Of a stretch of 64,000 nucleotides of DNA, positions 55,404 to 64,000 are shown one piece after another. This DNA comes from Bemisia tabaci (Eukaryota; Arthropoda; Insecta; Hemiptera; Aleyrodidae): contig NC_092793.1 of the NCBI RefSeq assembly GCF_918797505.1, positions 5,652,366 through 5,716,365 on the forward strand. Reading direction: 5' to 3'. The notes under the pieces were generated by a model, which was given only the letters and a program-made list of their open reading frames with translations, made no database searches and was not told where the DNA came from. A program made the position numbers and the translations under genes. The first letter of the stretch is position 1. Each line of letters begins with the position of its first letter.

Positions 55404-55451
<48 letters not shown>
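55082..55451 (+). mobile_element. 5'-truncated LINE-type retrotransposon with poly-A and 12-bp target duplication
   Basis: The duplicated target ATCTATTGGCAC stands at 55070-55081 and again after the tail at 55452-55463. The insert ends in 47 A (55405-55451) preceded by AATAAA (55393-55398). The 5' part carries the last 25 codons of an open frame, then TAA at 55158-55160, then about 245 bp of 3' UTR. Tail, poly-A signal, truncation and duplication together show target-primed reverse transcription. The element family is not identified; a processed gene copy is an alternative. Confidence 0.85.
55083..55160 (+). pseudogene. C-terminal remnant of the retroposed open frame
   Basis: In the frame that stays open from the insertion point there are 25 codons, with a basic run (RRLKRRK) followed by PWELATPRLDLYF and a stop. 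A basic C-terminus ending shortly before a 3' UTR is compatible with a LINE ORF2 or with a host mRNA retrocopy. Too short to classify. Confidence 0.45.
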
Positions 55452-55455
<4 letters not shown>

Positions 55456-55464
55456 ATTGGCACA

Positions 55465-56390
55465 GCTAATAAACCAGCACCCTGTCAAATAATGGTCCGT
55501 CGGAGAATACTGCACGGGTTCCCACGGAAACCCATTGAGAATCGCCCCAGGTTCCCATATGGGGACCCTGAAGGAGCTTGATTGAACCATCTGGGAAACA
55601 TGCGGGTTCACGTCTATCGACTTTTGTGCTTTAGGAAACGTCATTCCAATGAGTAAAATGAGGGTTTTGTCTGAGGAGTAATTTTAAGGCTGCTTTGATT
55701 CGTTTTGAGGAATGAATCGACCATTCAGTAAATATTGTTCCATACGAGTACAAACCATAAAACCTGAATAATTTGGGATCAACTACGAAGATGATGGATT
55801 CTTCCGACCGAAAGTCTTTACCTCTTGAAAATTAACCATCATACGGAACAATTTTAGCAGGGATGGAATATTTTGACAAATCATTGTAGGAGCAAGAGAA
55901 AAGTAAGGCCTTTGGTTCATTTTAATCTTAAAGGACAAATCTGAAGCTCCTCTTGCAATACTCTGAAGACTTGGTTTAGCTCGTCGACTCGACATGAGAG
56001 GCACCAGTTGCAACTTCTGGATCCAGGTCACCATTTCGAACTCATTTTGTACACAGCAATATTCCTAGGGGATTGAAGGGTAGAGGAGTACAGGAGGTCG
56101 TGAAAAAAAAAAAAAAAAAAAGGAATCCGGGAGCGCAAACAATCCGAAGTATCAATTTACGTCGAAAGGAACGTAGGTATTGTGCACTGGAACCACTACT
56201 GTTACAAGAGCGCCTAGACGATGCATATTGAATGGACAATGGACTCAATGCTCATATCAGCGCCGCACGCTGCTACTTCGCTCTTTCCTCGCCGACTTCT
56301 GTTTGTTATTTTCTCCCCGAAGAACGAGATGACGTCACGAGCCAACGAGGAGTCAAAGCTTCAGCCGCTGATTTCATTTGATTCGTTGCG
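55465..56390. other. Unique DNA with a poly-A run
   Basis: Poly-A of about 19 at 56103-56121 lies between unremarkable sequences. No duplication found around it and no gene recognised. Confidence 0.3.
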
Positions 56391-56408
56391 TTAAAACCGA
56401 GCTGCGTG

Positions 56409-56511
56409 GTCTGGTAGTTTCATTGTCGATACATCCTTCGCTAAAAGGGTTGTTAATTTCACTACCGATCTAAACATATTTATAGACTCAATTCATACCT
56501 AAAACTCCAGT

Positions 56512-56556
<45 letters not shown>

Positions 56557-56880
56557 CACCCTTAAAAATGTCATCCAATCCTCCGATTGCCGGCCAATCC
56601 TCTGCAGATTCTCATTTATTTTAAAGGGTAACGCTATTTTGTCAAATCTGTTGCCGAGATGATTTGTTCATATCGACACAAAAGTTACCTTTGGGCTTGA
56701 AAAATCTCAAGAGACTGAGAGCAACTATCATCATGCACAACTCCAAAAAATGACATTTTTTGGGGTGAAAATTTGTTTATTGGATTTCTAGGTATGAATT
56801 GAGTCTATAAATATGCTTGGATGGGTATTGAAGTTAACAACTCTTTTAGCGAAGGATGTTTCGACAATGAAACTATCATA
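56409..56880. mobile_element. Long inverted repeat containing a 43-base poly-T
   Basis: Left arm TTCATTGTCGATACATCCTT, CGCTAAAAGGGTTGTTAA, TTTATAGACTCAATTCATAC pairs with GTATGAATTGAGTCTATAAA, TTAACAACTCTTTTAGCGAA and GGATGTTTCGACAATGAAAC. A poly-T run (56514-56556) interrupts the left arm, so a retroelement tail may have been inserted into it. Confidence 0.68.
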
Positions 56881-57132
56881 ACTCGCATCTTCGGTTTGCG
56901 ACGTTGCTGTAGACTTCCTGTCATACTTTACTTCTGAAATGGAAAACTGCTCTTCGCCAATTTTTGAAAAATTCCGTGTTTTTTTCTTAATGCGAAGAAA
57001 ACTCTGTGAAAATTTCAGGAAATGTTATTGATTTGTTTTCCATGAAAAAAAAAAAAAATAATAAAATGAGAGCGGAGATTCTTAAATACTGCAAACGAGA
57101 TACGTGCTCCGGTATGGTTCCACCATCGATAT
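56859..57132. mobile_element. 260-bp MITE family copy, back to back with the previous inverted repeat
   Basis: TTTCGACAATGAAACTATCA, CTTCGGTTTGCGACGTTGCT on the left. AAACGAGATACGTGCTCCGG and GTTCCACCATCGATAT on the right. Its left terminus overlaps the right terminus of 56409-56880. Confidence 0.68.
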
Positions 57133-57320
57133 AACAAATTACAGAGTAATGCCTGTTTTTTTGATATTTTTATTATTTTAATCTTCATTTTTATGAAAAT
57201 CAGCAATAAATACAATGGCAATTGCTTTTCATTTTCAGCTCACATTTTTACTCTCTAAAATCAAGTTCCAAACCGATGTATCTCTGACATTTTGAATAGT
57301 TATTCTCCTCTTTTTAATCA

Positions 57321-57545
57321 ATTGGACGTTTTCCTGTCAAACGGAACTAAGCGCCAATTTGAGTTCCTTTTGAGGAATTTAGAATGCCGGATAGCGCGTT
57401 CTGTCAAACGGAACTAAGCGCCATGGAAAAGCATTGCGAGTATTGGACGGAATGAGCCCGACGCCCGGTTCCGCCGCCAATCAAACCCCCCTCTACCTAC
57501 CTCCCCAATGGCGCTTAGTTCCGTTTGACAGAAATACGTCCTATT
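57321..57545. mobile_element. TTGGACGTATTT MITE family, enlarged copy with internal duplication
   Basis: Arms ATTGGACGTTTTCCTGTCAA and TTTGACAGAAATACGTCCTA. The stretch CTGTCAAACGGAACTAAGCG + CCA occurs twice on the left (about 57334 and 57400) and once, inverted, at the right, so the left arm was duplicated. Confidence 0.72.
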
Positions 57546-57559
57546 CATCATTACAAACA

Positions 57560-58205
57560 TCACCAACGAAGTCTTTTAGTATACCTGTGATCAAGCAAAT
57601 TTGTCCTCCCTGTTTCTTTCCACCGTTGCGTGCGTTTTACCATGTTCTGAAAAAGTTAATTTTGTAAAGTTGAGTCGTTTCAAAACTCGAGCATTGATTC
57701 CATATTGCCATGAAGAACCGCACAACGGGAGTCATTTTCATACTGCAATCTCCGACTCGTGAAATACATTAAGTCTATGCAAAAGATAGGATGAAGAATT
57801 ACAACCTGTGATTTATTCAGGAGGAGGCTGCAGCAGCCAGGTATCTCGCTCAGCGCGCAAACTACCGGAGGGCGAATTCCGGAGACAAGTCAATCTCATC
57901 TTTATGATGCTGAAATTCGCGGGAGCTCGGTGATTCACATCCCTTCGGCTAAAATTACGACTCCGCCAAGAAAACTATTTCCATCCTCCGCCAAGGCCGT
58001 GACGTCTTCTTTATTCTCATTTGAGGAATTCCGCGTTTACAGGATGCCCCCAATCTCTGAGAAATAGCATCCTCTCCCCACGATGGGGATCAAAAAGTGC
58101 GATGTGGAACGTACGACTAGATTATTCAACATCCATAAAGCACCGAGTTCTCTGATCTACATTTTCTCTACGTGGATTGAAACATTTTCTCTCCGGTAAC
58201 GTCCC
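57560..58205. other. Unique DNA, no gene recognised
   Basis: Nothing repetitive or coding that I can support. Confidence 0.3.
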
Positions 58206-58210
58206 GAATA

Positions 58211-58464
58211 CTGCCGTGCTAAGAAAGAACGCCGCACGAACCTCCAGGCGTTGCCAAATTCCCCTCGATAAAACACAAATTACCTGTGACCCCATGAATA
58301 TTTTTCAGATAGTTTTTCAGTTACTTTTTTTTTCGTAATTTTACCCAAAGCTCCCGAAAATTTCGAGGAAAAATTTTGATAACTTCCTTCAAAAATCAAC
58401 AGTTCATCGGAAGAAATTCCCCAACTCTCGAATGTTCGTACGGCGTTTTTCCTTAGCGCGGTAG
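58211..58464. mobile_element. CTGCCGTG MITE family, intact with AATA duplication
   Basis: Ends CTGCCGTGCTAAGAAAGAAC and GTTTTTCCTTAGCGCGGTAG. AATA lies directly outside both ends (58207-58210 and 58465-58468). 254 bp. Confidence 0.85.
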
Positions 58465-58905
58465 AATACGAGTCTGTCAAGTATTACTATTTTGCGTCAG
58501 GGACTCGGGGGGAGGGGAAGGGGTATGGGAAGGGGGAGAGGGGAGGAGGGACGGGGAGAGAATGAGACCTTTCCGCGAGACATTGTTGTGGGTTCCCGTT
58601 CCAAGAATAATAAAGTAATTGAATCTATTTTCGGATGCTAAAGCTCAATGCACATTGCACAGCAGCGCCTCCGAATGCCAATACGTCTCAGTGCTTCGAG
58701 ACCGTGTTGGTTCGATTCGATCGAATGTAATTTTAATTTTTTCCCATTTCCAACAGTCCTTATTTTCCTCAGCTCCACACAAAAGCAACCCCACTTTATG
58801 AAAGACTCACGTCTGGGTCTTAAACATTCTTAAAACCTTGTTTGCTGGAACACTACTTTGCACTATAAAGGCCCTTCGAGAACGCCTTCACTCCTCATTC
58901 AAAGG

Positions 58906-59063
58906 CTGAGGGGAGGCGTGAATGATCGATTATCGATATTTCCCCATTTGAAGCTACGGCGAAGAATCGATTACTTGGGCGTTCGTTGCCAACACCCTGT
59001 TTATCGATCCTTTTCCATAAGTTTAAACGGCAAATCATTCGATATATCGTAAAGCAGCCACTA
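58906..59063. mobile_element. hAT-like MITE with perfect 8-bp target duplication
   Basis: The octamer TTCAAAGG flanks both ends (58898-58905 and 59064-59071). The termini CTGAGGGGAGGCGTGAATGA and CGTAAAGCAGCCACTA are eroded relative to CAGTGGCG. Second independent copy with an 8-bp duplication. Confidence 0.82.
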
Positions 59064-59079
59064 TTCAAAGGTGGCGAGG

Positions 59080-59740
59080 GGATAAATAAACTTAAGGGGT
59101 GAGGCGGAAGAAAAATGCAGATATACGTTCCCCTTTATTATTCAACCTTTTTCTTTCCCTCTTCATATAAAAATAATTTAACAGCACCAAGCCAAGGGGC
59201 CCGAAAACATGTGTTGCCAATTCTCTCTCAAAATTCCTTGTCGCCCCGGAAGAGGTCTGGGATTTCGGGGCAAAGTTTGGTGGCACTGACGACAATAATG
59301 AAACGTATTTAGGGCACACGCTTCAAAAAGTTGTCCGCACTTTTATGCCACGTGATTTATTTCACGCCGTCGGGGCGTGAAAGTCAAGAGGAATAATTGA
59401 GGGTGGGAGCGGCACTCATCTTTTGAAAAATGCCTAGAGTTTGGAAAAAATTGACCAAATTAAATCCCAACTGGACTTATTAACATAATAAATCTGGATA
59501 TTTTCCTCAAACATGGCTACCTTGCAGGAAGGGAGAGGTCATGCATTAGGTGAAGTCAAGAATCAGAAATGTCATTGAGAGTGGTGATTTTTTTTTTTTG
59601 GGGGGGGGGGGGAGGGGCTAAGTTAGGGTCACGTTCTCCAAACGCACGGAGCCGCTTGCCAACCTTGTATGAAAAGATTTAATTGTCATGTAAGGGCAAT
59701 GTGAACAAAATAAATTTTCGATGCGGTGTAACTGCAGAAA
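59080..59740. other. Unique DNA with a G-rich run
   Basis: T9-G11 run at about 59590-59612. No gene or repeat recognised. Confidence 0.3.
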
Positions 59741-59747
59741 GGAGTAT

Positions 59748-59905
59748 TGTCGTTTGCGACGTTGCAGATTTCCTGTCATATTTCAATTCCTACATGGGAA
59801 ACTACTGAACGTCATTTCTTGAAAACTTCGGTCATTTTTCTTCCCCGTGTAAAGAATATTATGTAAAAATTTCCGCGGCTTTGGAATTTAAGGAACAAAT
59901 CCTTT
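59748..59905. repeat. Left part of a 260-bp MITE family copy
   Basis: GTCGTTTGCGACGTTGCAGA, TTTCCTGTCATATTTCAATT, GGGAAACTACTGAACGTCAT and CTTCCCCGTGTAAAGAATAT follow family order, then homology stops. Confidence 0.5.
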
Positions 59906-60229
59906 TCAACAATTGAATTTTTTAAGAAGAAATAATAGCAAAATGAATGCTATTTGGCTTCTTGCGTCGTGAGGATGGAAAAAAGGACAATCGTGAAAAC
60001 GTTTCGATAAAGTTGTGCACTTTTGATCCAGAGCGCTTCAATTACTCTTGGAAAAAATTCAGTTATCCAGTTGTCTCTTTCGCGAGAGGAACGAACTGGA
60101 ATGACACGGACACGTATCTTCTTTGAAGGATAGAAACCACTTTTTTATCTCTTGACAGAACTTTATCCCTCTAATTTTGACTTTACTCGCTTGAAATCGC
60201 ACCCGGATGAGTTTTATTCCCACGCAGGA

Positions 60230-60401
60230 TAAGGCCCTTTACATTTTTACAACTTCGGGCAGGCACCGATGATGGCACCGCCTGACTGCCCTTGACATGG
60301 AAAAGGAACTTCTCGGCATGGAGAATGGAGACTTTCATCACTTGTTTAAAATAAAGTTGAATAGTTTATTTCAACCCGGATTGTCGTTTAAGGCACTTTG
60401 T
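60230..60401 (-). repeat. Outer extension of the palindrome family shared with 63620-63769
   Basis: Shared blocks are CACCGAT, AAGGAACTTCT, GAATG..GACTTTCA and TTTAAAATAAAGTT / TTTAATATAAAGTT, then the arm start. The extension is present on the left side only. Confidence 0.5.
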
Positions 60402-60644
60402 AGCACTGATTTGTGAAAATTACCCAGCATTTTGCATTTCGACGTATGCAGCACTCAAAAATGACATATCAGGCCTCCACTTCTCGTCTTTTCGTTGGTC
60501 GTGATACTACCAATATAAAACGCCTTCAATTGCGTGTGATACTGTGCAACACAGCGAAGTTTAAATAGTTGTATTCTTAGGCTGGAACCTAACTTAAGTA
60601 CATTGCTCCACCAAAATTGCATCAATATCGTGGTGTGCTTCGCA

Positions 60645-60726
60645 ATTGGACGTACGTAGGCTAAAAGGAACTATGTCACACGCAAACCCTATGCACATAG
60701 TTCCTTTTAGCATGAATACATCCAAT
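60645..60726. mobile_element. TTGGACGTATTT MITE in left palindrome arm
   Basis: ATTGGACGTACGTAGGCTAA to TAGCATGAATACATCCAATT. It differs from the right-arm partner by a single base over the 80 bp I compared. Confidence 0.75.
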
Positions 60727-60783
60727 TTACCTATTGATCAGTCATTTAAATCTATTATATGTATAATAGATTGGATAAATAAA

Positions 60784-60866
60784 TTGGATGTATTCATGCT
60801 AGAAGGAACTATGTGCATAGGGTTTGCGTGTGACATAGTTCCTTTTAGCCTACGTACGTCCAATTG
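60784..60866. mobile_element. TTGGACGTATTT MITE in right palindrome arm
   Basis: ATTGGATGTATTCATGCTAG to GCCTACGTACGTCCAATT, the inverse of 60645-60726. Confidence 0.75.
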
Positions 60867-61314
60867 CGAAGCACACCACGCTATTGGTGCGATTTTGGTG
60901 GAGCAATGTACTTAAGTTAGGTTCCAGCCTAAGAATACAACTATTTAAACTTCGCTGTGTTGCACAGTATCACGCGCAATTGAAGGCGTTTTATATTGGT
61001 ACGATGACGACTAACGGAAAGACAAGGAGTGGAGGCCTGATATGTCATTTTTGTGTGCTTGGCGTGCTGCATACGTCGAAATGCAAAATGATGAGTAATT
61101 TCCACATGCAGTGCTGCCATTTGAAAAGTTGGATTTACGGGAGGGGCACCCCCCGCCCCGCGCCCCTCCCGCAGTTGAGGAAAATTTAAAATACGTCAAA
61201 AGGTGTCTCCCACGATATAAACGAACACGTCTTTCACCGTTCTTCGAAATTCCAACCCATTCGCCAGGTACTCCAGGAGGCTCCTTTTTCGTGAGACACC
61301 CTGTATTTAAATCT

Positions 61315-61412
61315 ACAGGGTGCTCGCAATGAACACCAGATCCTCGATTCTTTACCATAGCTTAAAATGGGGAAATATCGACAATCGATCATCCACACGC
61401 CTCTCCACTGAA
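61315..61412. repeat. Right half of a hAT-like MITE family copy
   Basis: ACAGGGTGCTCGCAATGAAC, GGGGAAATATCGACAATCGA and ACACGCCTCTCCACTG are the family's second half. The first half is missing. Confidence 0.6.
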
Positions 61413-61419
61413 TCGCACC

Positions 61420-62679
61420 CGGATGATTTTTTTCCTACGTGCGAGGAGACCCCTTCCATTTTTACAACTTCGGGCGCTAATGCAGCCGGCATGACGTGGG
61501 ATGCATGCAGACTAAATGCGTAATGGATATGGTGTCTCAATTATTTCTCGGCAATAATTTTTATGGCACGGATTTAAAAGCCGACTGGTGTGAAATAAAC
61601 ACACGCTCGCATCCGAAAACACATAAAAAAATTCATGATCATAAACGGAAACTTCAACTTCGCGCTTGTTTGCGCCCATAGTGCGCGAGTCAAGTTCGCT
61701 ACGAGAAAAGTTATTTTTCCGTTTTCCATCGTCCTTGCCAGTAGAGGCGAATAAGTTGGGGGCGTATCACTCTGTTTCTCGAGGAAATTTAGGGAATCGT
61801 CTGGAACATGGCATTCTCTGCCCATATCTTCTGAATAAAAACGCAAAATTCGAACGAGGCACACCTCTCTCACATCGAAAACTTCTTTCTCAGCAACAAT
61901 CACCCTCGAGTTTCAGACTCTCTGTATTCATTAAACGTTTCATTTACTTTTGCAAAAGCGAAATTTCACCCATTATTCTAAGACGACGACTATATTTCAT
62001 GAAAAATTACGGAGCTCTAGAAGTTTTTTGCACCATAAAAAACAATTTATGAACCCTGTAATGACCTAGAAGGAAATATTTGTCCAATATCAATGAGGAA
62101 AGACCCTTTGAGAGTGAAGTGAGCTTTTTAAAATGCATGCACTATTCCTGAATTATTTACGTGCTCTCGTTTGGTAAATTAATGCGATAAAATGGCGAGG
62201 AGTGTGCTGAGAAATAGATACAAGCGGGAAAAGGAGAAGGTCGTTTGGATTGAAATGTGTTAAGAAACTTTACTGTGAATAATCTGGTCGTTTCCTTTCA
62301 TAACTTATAAATTTATAAGCTAGTTTTCGTTGAAACCAATTTTTTTTTTTTTTTTTAAAAATAGCTTTTTATCTTAAGTCAACTTAGAATAATTGAAAAT
62401 ATAAGATTTACATGAGTGTGTACACATTTCAAAAACAAACAAACATTCCGTCATTATAAAAAAGAACCCATATGGTGCTCATTCTTAGAATGATGATGTG
62501 GGAAAATGGCAGGTAAATTTGACCCGAAACGCTAAAAAATAGAACGGAATTTCGGGATTTGGATGTCAATATAAAATAAAACATCATTCTGATTATGCAA
62601 ATATTTTCTAGTAATTTTGATCGTTAGAATATTTGCTCACGCTTCAACACAGCATCAGCACTCGTCATTATTTCACCTC

Positions 62680-62719
<40 letters not shown>

Positions 62720-63470
62720 CGAGTACTTAGGTTTTTGGGCAAAGGCATTCTTTAAAATATATCGGCACGTTGTTTATCATTGGGGTCTTATTTTCCATCA
62801 TTTTCTAGTTTTTTTTTTTTTTTTTTATTTCTTATATGAATAAAAAAATATGTCGAGGAAAGGTTACGAATAGAAATAAAGTCCGGCGCATTCTTACATT
62901 TTATCTCAGCTGGTAGATTGGAATGGCGAGAAAAACATTACGAAAAGTTGAACCCAACAAACTATAACTTACGATCATTTTGAAGTCGATGTTCTTGTAC
63001 GAACTTTTTAAAAACACCTGAAAAAACCGAGCATTTTTCGGAGAGTTACAATTCTTTGCTGAAGTTGAGATAAATTCCATCCAATGTTAACTGTAAGTCA
63101 AAAAATAGGGCAGAGTTGCTCAAAACTTTTGATGTGTCGTTAAAATTTCTGAGAGCAAGACTCATGGAGAAATAAAGTATTACGAACGTAGCTTTGCGTG
63201 TAGCCAACTAGGTTTGTCCTTTATTCTCCGAGTGCAATGGATTTCAGAGTGCTTGTTAACTTATCCGATGCTTTCTCTCTGCATGATGAGATATTACTTT
63301 GTTAGGAGGTTTTGTGCGAAAAGAGGTGCATGTTTTTAAATACTGCACTTACAGGTTTCTGTTGAAATTCAACATTCTAATTTAAATGTTCTCTCACAGC
63401 TACTTGTGCTGACATCTCGAGGAGAGTTTATCATAATTGACAACGTGACAATTTCTACAAAAAAAACCAA
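61420..63470. other. AT-rich DNA with poly-T runs, no gene recognised
   Basis: Poly-T runs occur at 62340-62356, 62682-62713 (32 bases) and about 62812-62826. Open frames at 61574-62052 have no recognisable family pattern. Confidence 0.3.
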
Positions 63471-63475
63471 GAAGA

Positions 63476-63625
63476 AAAATCCAACATGAATATGTTGGAA
63501 AAGCGTGTCAAATAACCGAATTGTTGGACATATGCCTACTATTTCCATGTCATTGTTATGTGTATCAATTGGTACTTTTTGCTAAATTTGGGAGAATATA
63601 TTGATTCATGAACGTTACCTACCGC
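63476..63625. repeat. Dispersed repeat shared with 14095-14250
   Basis: TGAATATGTTGGAAAAGC, TTTCCATGTCATTG, TTGGTACTTTTTGCTAAATT and TTGATTCATGAACGTTACCT. The microsatellite of the other copy is absent. Confidence 0.65.
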
Positions 63626-63769
63626 TCCATAAAGGCAGTCGGCACCGATCGCATCGCTTGATTGTCTTTGAAATGGATAAGGAACTTCTTGGGAGAAAGA
63701 ATGTAGACTTTCAACATGCTTTTAATATAAAGTTACGTACTTTTTTTGCAACCTAAAATGTCATTTTAA

Positions 63770-64000
63770 GCTCTTTGTAACACTAATATATGAAAATAAG
63801 TCATTATTTCGCATCCGACGTACGGTGCGCAGCCCCCACAGCACTCATCGCCATCATATTAGGACTTCTTCACTATCCGTCTCTCGCGGTCTGGCCAATT
63901 CAAAACGCCTTCAATTGCGCGTGATACTGTGCAACACACCGGAGTCGAAATAGTTGTATTCTTAGGTTGGAACCTAACTCAAGGAAACTGCCCCACCAAA
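63770..64000 (-). repeat. Single-arm copy of the palindrome family, running off the window
   Basis: AACACTAATATATGAAAATA, CGCCTTCAATTGCGCGTGAT, ACTGTGCAACACACCGGAGT, TTAGGTTGGAACCTAACTCA and CTGCCCCACCAAA match the left arm 60402-60615. The window ends inside it. Confidence 0.75.

Larger units (their letters stand above)
60402..61119. repeat. Palindrome of about 718 bp, arms of about 350 bp, almost no spacer
   Basis: The left arm 60402-60750 and right arm 60771-61119 are reverse complements at roughly 95 percent by eye and meet at TCTATTATATGTATAATAGA (60751-60770). Each arm contains a TTGGACGT MITE (60645-60726, 60784-60866), TTAGGTTCCAGCCTAAGAAT, GTTGCACAGTATCACGCGCA and a GGCCTGATATGTCATTTTTG region. 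Single-arm copies at 29822, 54590 and 63770 show that the arm exists alone elsewhere, so this is two arms head to head. Confidence 0.85.

Noticed and set aside
61574..62052. Overlapping open frames of 109 and 128 residues
   Set aside because: Opposite strands, no recognisable family, low-complexity AT-rich codons.

Overview
This window reads as nuclear DNA of an arthropod, most likely an insect. It has no dense gene array, coding signal is confined to short spliced exons, and there are long poly-A/T tracts. A large share is short inverted-repeat transposons (MITEs) and foldback elements. Several MITE families, notably those with ends TTGGACGTATTT and CTGCCGTGCTAAGG, look familiar to me from whitefly (Bemisia-type hemipteran) sequence. 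That is memory, not a search, so the organism call is tentative. A 500-base assembly gap (N) lies at 8742-9241.

Left edge (1-2.7 kb): the only convincing host gene is a minus-strand gene whose first two coding exons (2513-2663 and 740-831) join in phase. Together they give the N-terminal helical region of a CRAL-TRIO lipid-binding protein. The rest of the gene lies to the left of the window. Its 1.68-kb intron carries a foldback element and a MITE.

Middle (3-38 kb): a mosaic of repeats. It includes two copies of an 0.9-1.0-kb transposon with ends CCCTGGTAAAAATTGGCG (4761-5635 and 33198-34228), each with a nested palindrome. There are members of a CTGCCGTG family with 4-bp target-site duplications and of a CAGTGGCG family with perfect 8-bp duplications (hAT-like). 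Also present are a roughly 260-bp family with ends ATATCGACGGTGAAACTA, many TTGGACGTATTT elements, and a 750-bp duplicated block (15.4 and 22.1 kb). One monomer is tandemly repeated at 43 bp in one host element and at 51 bp in another.

38.5-40.6 kb: a Helitron fragment that keeps one 160-residue N-terminal coding exon and a textbook 3' end (GC hairpin followed by CTAG). It is followed by a MITE and a CpG-rich block.

40.6-64 kb: more unique AT-rich DNA, a 25-bp minisatellite, nested elements at 51 kb, and a 5'-truncated LINE-type insertion with poly-A tail and 12-bp target-site duplication (55082-55451). A nearly perfect palindrome of about 0.7 kb lies at 60.4-61.1 kb, and half copies of its arm occur at 29.8, 54.6 and 63.8 kb.

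I found no tRNA, rRNA, CRISPR array, operon or complete protein-coding gene. The biology is that of an intronic or intergenic, transposon-rich stretch next to one lipid-transfer protein gene. Several mobile families are described below in enough detail to test. No undescribed gene system was recognised.
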